From Rhizobium chutanense (GTDB lineage: Bacteria; Pseudomonadota; Alphaproteobacteria; Rhizobiales; Rhizobiaceae): a stretch of 64,000 nt of DNA. Position 1 is the stretch's first letter. Each line of letters starts with the position of its first letter. Positions 61,606 to 64,000 of the stretch are shown piece after piece. The DNA is taken from contig NZ_NWSV01000002.1 in NCBI RefSeq assembly GCF_002531935.1, positions 186,001-250,000 on the forward strand. The letters run 5' to 3'. A program made the position numbers and the translations under genes. The notes under the pieces were generated by a model, which searched no databases, was not told the origin of the DNA, and saw only the letters and a program-made list of their open reading frames with translations.

Positions 61606-61949
61606 TTAGCTCTCTCCAAAAGCAGTTCCTGCAGGCGCTCGCCGATCGCTTCGACCGGCTTTAGCCTTTCCGTCATTGTGTTGAGTTGTCCGGTCAGCTC
61701 CGTCATCCTCATCTCCAGACGATGGAAGCCCTCGCGATCGGGGAGATGCCGAAGCTCGCCCTCGATGCTCAAGATGCGCGTTGCATGCGACTCGAGCCGA
61801 TCTTCCACCGCCTTGATCCTGCCTTCGGTGGCCTTGACCTTGTCCGCCAGGCTCTTCTCGCCGGAATTGATCCAGCCCTTCAGATGGCCGAGGAGCGCAA
61901 TGACGCCGAGCGCCAACGAGATCCAGATGGCGTATTCTTTCGGGTCCAT
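61602..61949 (-). CDS. Mu gp25-like DUF2730 protein
   Basis: A 115-residue protein with one N-terminal membrane helix (EYAIWISLALGVIALLGHLKGW) and a long coiled coil (ADKVKATEGRIKAVEDRLESHATRILSIEGELRHLPDREGFHRLEMRMTELTGQLNTMTERLKPVEAIGERLQELLLERAK) with the LP....h.L...m..L.G pattern of DUF2730. Overlaps the o-spanin-like gene by one base. Confidence 0.85.
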   Translation of the reverse strand: MDPKEYAIWISLALGVIALLGHLKGWINSGEKSLADKVKATEGRIKAVEDRLESHATRILSIEGELRHLPDREGFHRLEMRMTELTGQLNTMTERLKPVEAIGERLQELLLERAK

Positions 61950-62242
61950 CAGCGGGCTCCGGCGTTGTGTGCATCGACAGCGGCGACACAGGCGGCACGG
62001 CGGTACTCGCCGACATTCCGGGCGATACGATCTGAGGACCAGTCAATAAGGACTTGGTCCGGCAACCGATCCCGATCGACGGGCGCCGTAAGCTTCGGCG
62101 CTTCCTTGCGGGCTTCGGGCGGCAGGGAAACCGGTACGGTCTTGCTGATCACCACAGGCAAGGCCGGCTTGTCGTCACTTTGGCAAGAGGCGACTACGAG
62201 CGGCATCAAGGCCAACGCCAGTAGCCGGAGGCAGTTTCTCAT
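61949..62242 (-). CDS. Rz1-like outer-membrane spanin lipoprotein
   Basis: A 97-residue lipoprotein with signal sequence and lipobox LVVAS-C20, followed by a proline-containing mature part (KPALPVVISKTVPVSLPPEARKEAPKLTAPVDRDRLPDQ). Its start lies 68 bases inside the upstream Rz-like gene in another frame, the classical embedded Rz/Rz1 design. Together they would fuse the two membranes at the end of lysis. Confidence 0.75.
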   Translation of the reverse strand: MRNCLRLLALALMPLVVASCQSDDKPALPVVISKTVPVSLPPEARKEAPKLTAPVDRDRLPDQVLIDWSSDRIARNVGEYRRAACVAAVDAHNAGAR

Positions 62243-62546
62243 TCCGTTTCCTCACTTCTTCGAGCTGTTGAGACGCGGCGTTGACGCGGTCGGTGGCATC
62301 GGCCTGGATATCGATGACGGCACGGGCCTGCGCCGCCTCGGCTTGCGCGACCTTCGTGTTGGCCTTCTGGATTTCGAGCTGCCAATACGCGTCACGCTCC
62401 TGGCGCTCCTGCTGGACCGCCCGGATGATCATCGTGTCGATCTTGTCGAGCGCGAGATAGGCGACGATCGCAGCCGCGAGCATAAGAGCCGCAGCAGCTA
62501 TCGCGGCCAGTGCCGCGCCCCCGATCTTGAAGCCGAACAGGTTCAT
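62175..62546 (-). CDS. Rz-like inner-membrane spanin
   Basis: A 123-residue protein with an N-terminal membrane anchor (GGAALAAIAAAALMLAAAIVAYLAL) and a periplasmic coiled coil (RAVQQERQERDAYWQLEIQKANTKVAQAEAAQARAVIDIQADATDRVNAASQQLEEVRKRNEK). This is the layout of i-spanins. It overlaps the Rz1-like lipoprotein gene downstream and the holin candidate upstream by four bases. Confidence 0.75.
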   Translation of the reverse strand: MNLFGFKIGGAALAAIAAAALMLAAAIVAYLALDKIDTMIIRAVQQERQERDAYWQLEIQKANTKVAQAEAAQARAVIDIQADATDRVNAASQQLEEVRKRNEKLPPATGVGLDAARSRLLPK

Positions 62547-62785
62547 TGCGAATCCTCCGGGCGTTGGTCGCGCTGCATCAGCTCCATGTCGCGTGAGCCA
62601 TAGTGGCGATGAATGCCGAGTGTCCCGGCGATCAGAAGGACGAGCGAAGGAACGGCGACAGTCGCGAACCCGAGGGCCTGGCCCTGCATGATGGAACCGA
62701 CGGCGAGGATCAGAATGACCAACCAGGCCATGAACGAATTCAGCCAGAGCGAGCGCTTCGACGTGGAATAGGCGGGCTTTTGCAT
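62543..62785 (-). CDS. Holin candidate
   Basis: An 80-residue protein with two membrane helices (LWLNSFMAWLVILILAVGSIM and ALGFATVAVPSLVLLIAGTLGI) and a charged C terminus (RDMELMQRDQRPEDSQ). Size, topology and position between endolysin and spanins fit a holin. No sequence family is certain. It begins two bases after the endolysin stop. Confidence 0.65.
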   Translation of the reverse strand: MQKPAYSTSKRSLWLNSFMAWLVILILAVGSIMQGQALGFATVAVPSLVLLIAGTLGIHRHYGSRDMELMQRDQRPEDSQ

Positions 62786-62787
62786 GG

Positions 62788-63624
62788 TCAGCCCTTCAGG
62801 TATGGCGCAAGCGCGGCGGAGGTCTCTCGGCCGGCAATGCCGTCGACAGTCAGGCCGCGTTCGCGTTGGAAGACTTTCAGGGCGCCTTCGGTGGCAGCGC
62901 CGAACTGGCCGTCGATCGCCTGCAGATAGAAACCGGCTGCGGCGAGAGCCCGCTGAAGATCCTCGACGGCCTTGCCAGACATGCCGCGATTGATGACGGG
63001 AAAGACCTGCCGGCCGGACATCCCGTCGCCCTGGAGACCGGCGATGACGGTCTTTGCCTTGGCGAGCAGCTCCGCACGGTGGTCGAGGCCGTTCCGGCCG
63101 CCATTGATAACCCTCGTTTCGCCCACTAGGTCATCGCGGTCGGCATAGGCATTGAGCTTCTTCTCCGACCAAAAATAGAAGACGGCCCAGCCCGCCCAAG
63201 GGAAGAGTTCGACCAAATCGGGGTTCGCTTCGAAATCCGGGCAATCCGGATTGATCTTGCGCAGCCAGGCGGTGAAGAGCCTGTAATTGGCCCGTCCGGT
63301 CAACTGGATCGGGCCGCGCCCCTTGTAGCGCTTGCCGTCACCCGGCTGCGTATTGCCGAGGTCGGTGCGGGCCTCATAAGCGGCGCCGCTCGCATATTCT
63401 TCGGTCGTGACGAACAGATCGCTTTCGTGGGCGGTTTGCGCCAGAAGATGCGCGATACGCAGCGGCGTATCGACCTCGAAGCGATCGAGCAGCGGCGGCA
63501 ACATGTCGCCGAATTGCTCGATGATGGAGCGCTGCTGCGCCAGCTTGTTGGAAACGGGAGGAACGATCGCCTTAAGCGTGCTGGCGTCGATACGCGCGGT
63601 CAAGCGCTGCTGAAGAGATGACAT
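62788..63624 (-). CDS. Endolysin: GH19-like lysozyme/chitinase fold with peptidoglycan-binding domain
   Basis: A 278-residue cell-wall hydrolase. The N-terminal catalytic domain (about residues 1-200) has LAQTAHESDLF with the catalytic-type E67, RTDLGNTQPGDGKRYKGRGPIQLTGRANYR and INGGRNGLDHRAELLAKA, all typical of GH19 phage endolysins. The C-terminal peptidoglycan-binding domain 1 covers about 208-278 (SGKAVEDLQRALAAAGFYLQAIDGQFGAATEGALKVFQRERGLTVDGIAG). No signal peptide is present, so release depends on the holin. ATG 63,624 directly follows a terminator-like hairpin, and the only SD-like GGGG is inside that hairpin. Confidence 0.92.
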   Translation of the reverse strand: MSSLQQRLTARIDASTLKAIVPPVSNKLAQQRSIIEQFGDMLPPLLDRFEVDTPLRIAHLLAQTAHESDLFVTTEEYASGAAYEARTDLGNTQPGDGKRYKGRGPIQLTGRANYRLFTAWLRKINPDCPDFEANPDLVELFPWAGWAVFYFWSEKKLNAYADRDDLVGETRVINGGRNGLDHRAELLAKAKTVIAGLQGDGMSGRQVFPVINRGMSGKAVEDLQRALAAAGFYLQAIDGQFGAATEGALKVFQRERGLTVDGIAGRETSAALAPYLKG

Positions 63625-63654
63625 GAAAAAGCCCCAAGGTCGAAACGTTGGGGC
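63625..63654 (-). terminator. Terminator-like hairpin touching the endolysin start
   Basis: On the minus strand GCCCCAA, a 10-base loop, TTGGGGC, then TTTTTC and the ATG of the endolysin. Stem plus T-run is a standard intrinsic terminator, and the GGGG of its right arm is the only SD-like sequence. Confidence 0.65.
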
Positions 63655-63683
63655 GACAATACGCGCGCAGGCGGGTGGTCGTT

Positions 63684-63702
63684 CATGCCCGCCTTGGCGG
63701 GC
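63684..63702. repeat. CATGCCCGCC-NN-GGCGGGC hairpin, copy 3 of 3
   Basis: CATGCCCGCC, TT, GGCGGGC between the C/Mor-like gene stop and the endolysin gene; same unit as at 42,289 and 55,011. Confidence 0.75.
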
Positions 63703-63705
63703 GGG

Positions 63706-64000
63706 CTAGAACATTTCGATCTGTCGAGGATCTTTTTTAGCCGCCACCCGCTCTTTTGGGGCGCGGCGGAAGAGCTTTTCCACACCGGTCTCGGTCAAGC
63801 CGAGGCGTCTGGCAATCATAGCATTGCTCTCGCCATGGGCACGATAGTGGTGAGCGCGAAACTCACGGGCAACCGGCACTCGTATATAGCCGCCAGAAAA
63901 CATTTTGGAAAGCCGGGCCGTATTGTCAACGCCGATCTCGCTCGCCAGTGCGGAACCCTGGGCGACCTTCGGGACATAGACGCGGATACCACCATGAATA
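63706..64000 (-). CDS. Mor/C-family transcriptional activator, C-terminal part (cut by window edge)
   Basis: The last 97 residues of a Mor/C-type activator; the beginning lies beyond 64,000. Two family hallmarks are visible: the strand motif HGGIRVYVPK (GG-x-x-YIPK type) and the helix-turn-helix AREFRAHHYRAHGESNAMIARRLGLTETGVEKLFRRAP. In Mu, Mor activates middle and C activates late promoters, and C lies just before the lysis gene. The position directly upstream of the endolysin argues that this is the C equivalent. Confidence 0.85.
   Translation of the reverse strand, partial: IHGGIRVYVPKVAQGSALASEIGVDNTARLSKMFSGGYIRVPVAREFRAHHYRAHGESNAMIARRLGLTETGVEKLFRRAPKERVAAKKDPRQIEMF

Larger units (their letters stand above)
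34484..64000 (-). mobile_element. Mu-like transposable prophage (right part; extends beyond the window)
   Basis: About 29.5 kb with almost all genes on the minus strand in Mu late-gene order, from a C/Mor-type activator at the right edge through lysis, terminase, portal, head, tail and fibre genes. The boundary at 34,484 is inferred from the repeats there, from the change from host genes to cargo genes, and from the absence of host-like genes beyond. No integrase is present, in keeping with transposition by a MuA-type transposase that should be encoded beyond 64,000, so the tRNA nearby is probably not an integration target. The structural set looks complete and in frame, so the prophage may be functional; the cargo end shows decay (truncated Dam). 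Confidence 0.88.

Overview
The window reads as a chromosomal stretch of a Rhizobium of the leguminosarum/etli group. The signs are a complete CinR-CinI-CinS type quorum-sensing locus, several solute-binding-protein ABC transporters, a cobalamin-dependent MetH, and intergenic palindromic mosaic elements of the type common in rhizobia. It divides into host DNA (1 to about 34,480) and most of a Mu-like prophage (about 34,480 to the right edge).

Host part. 1-1275: start of an APC amino-acid permease and an N-formylglutamate amidohydrolase family gene, both on the minus strand. 1443-6433: an RpiR-type regulator, then an ABC importer operon (binding protein, two permeases, ATPase) whose promoter region carries three 11-bp-spaced CGTCAT-like repeats resembling a PHO box. 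6742-14288: a divergent sugar-type locus with binding protein, MalF- and MalG-like permeases, a Gfo/Idh/MocA oxidoreductase and a UgpC-like ATPase on one strand, and a GlcNAc/BadF-type kinase plus GntR/UTRA regulator on the other; amino-sugar uptake is the best guess. 14292-14923: a vapBC-type toxin-antitoxin pair. 15106-18879: metH, with a 20-bp perfect palindrome at its promoter. 19047-23017: an AGE-family sugar isomerase/epimerase, a DUF2799 lipoprotein, a UPF0303 protein, a flavin reductase and an Asp/Glu (hydantoin-type) racemase. 23019-28583: the ABC importer linked to that racemase, with a Tat-exported binding protein and an FCD-type GntR regulator. 28646-31725: small genes of mostly unknown function among palindromic repeats. 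31849-33653: cinR, cinI and the small overlapping cinS. Then come a single-domain response regulator and a tRNA with a CAT anticodon (Ile2 type).

Prophage part. From 63,900 down to 36,552 nearly every gene is on the minus strand in Mu late-gene order: C/Mor-type activator (cut by the window edge), endolysin, holin candidate, spanins, gp25-gp26-gp27, large terminase (gp28), portal (gp29), MuF head protein, gpG, protease with nested scaffold, decoration protein, major head protein gpT, gp35, gp36, gp37, gp38, sheath, tube, tail chaperone with a predicted -1 frameshift, tape measure, gpN, gpP, gp45-gp48, tail fibre, DUF4376 protein, and a large receptor-binding protein with an SGNH-hydrolase-like C terminus. 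A cargo region (34.6-36.6 kb) with a truncated Dam methylase and unrecognised genes follows. Early genes (repressor, transposase A/B, Gam) must lie beyond position 64,000.

Points I find most worth following: the extra C-terminal domain of the MuF head protein, which looks like a phage-delivered RNase-type toxin; the T TTT TTC frameshift site in the tail chaperone; a hairpin repeat present in three gaps of the late operon; an intrinsic-terminator-like hairpin touching the endolysin start codon; and the substituted SGNH triad of the tail protein. No CRISPR array, rRNA or integrase was seen.
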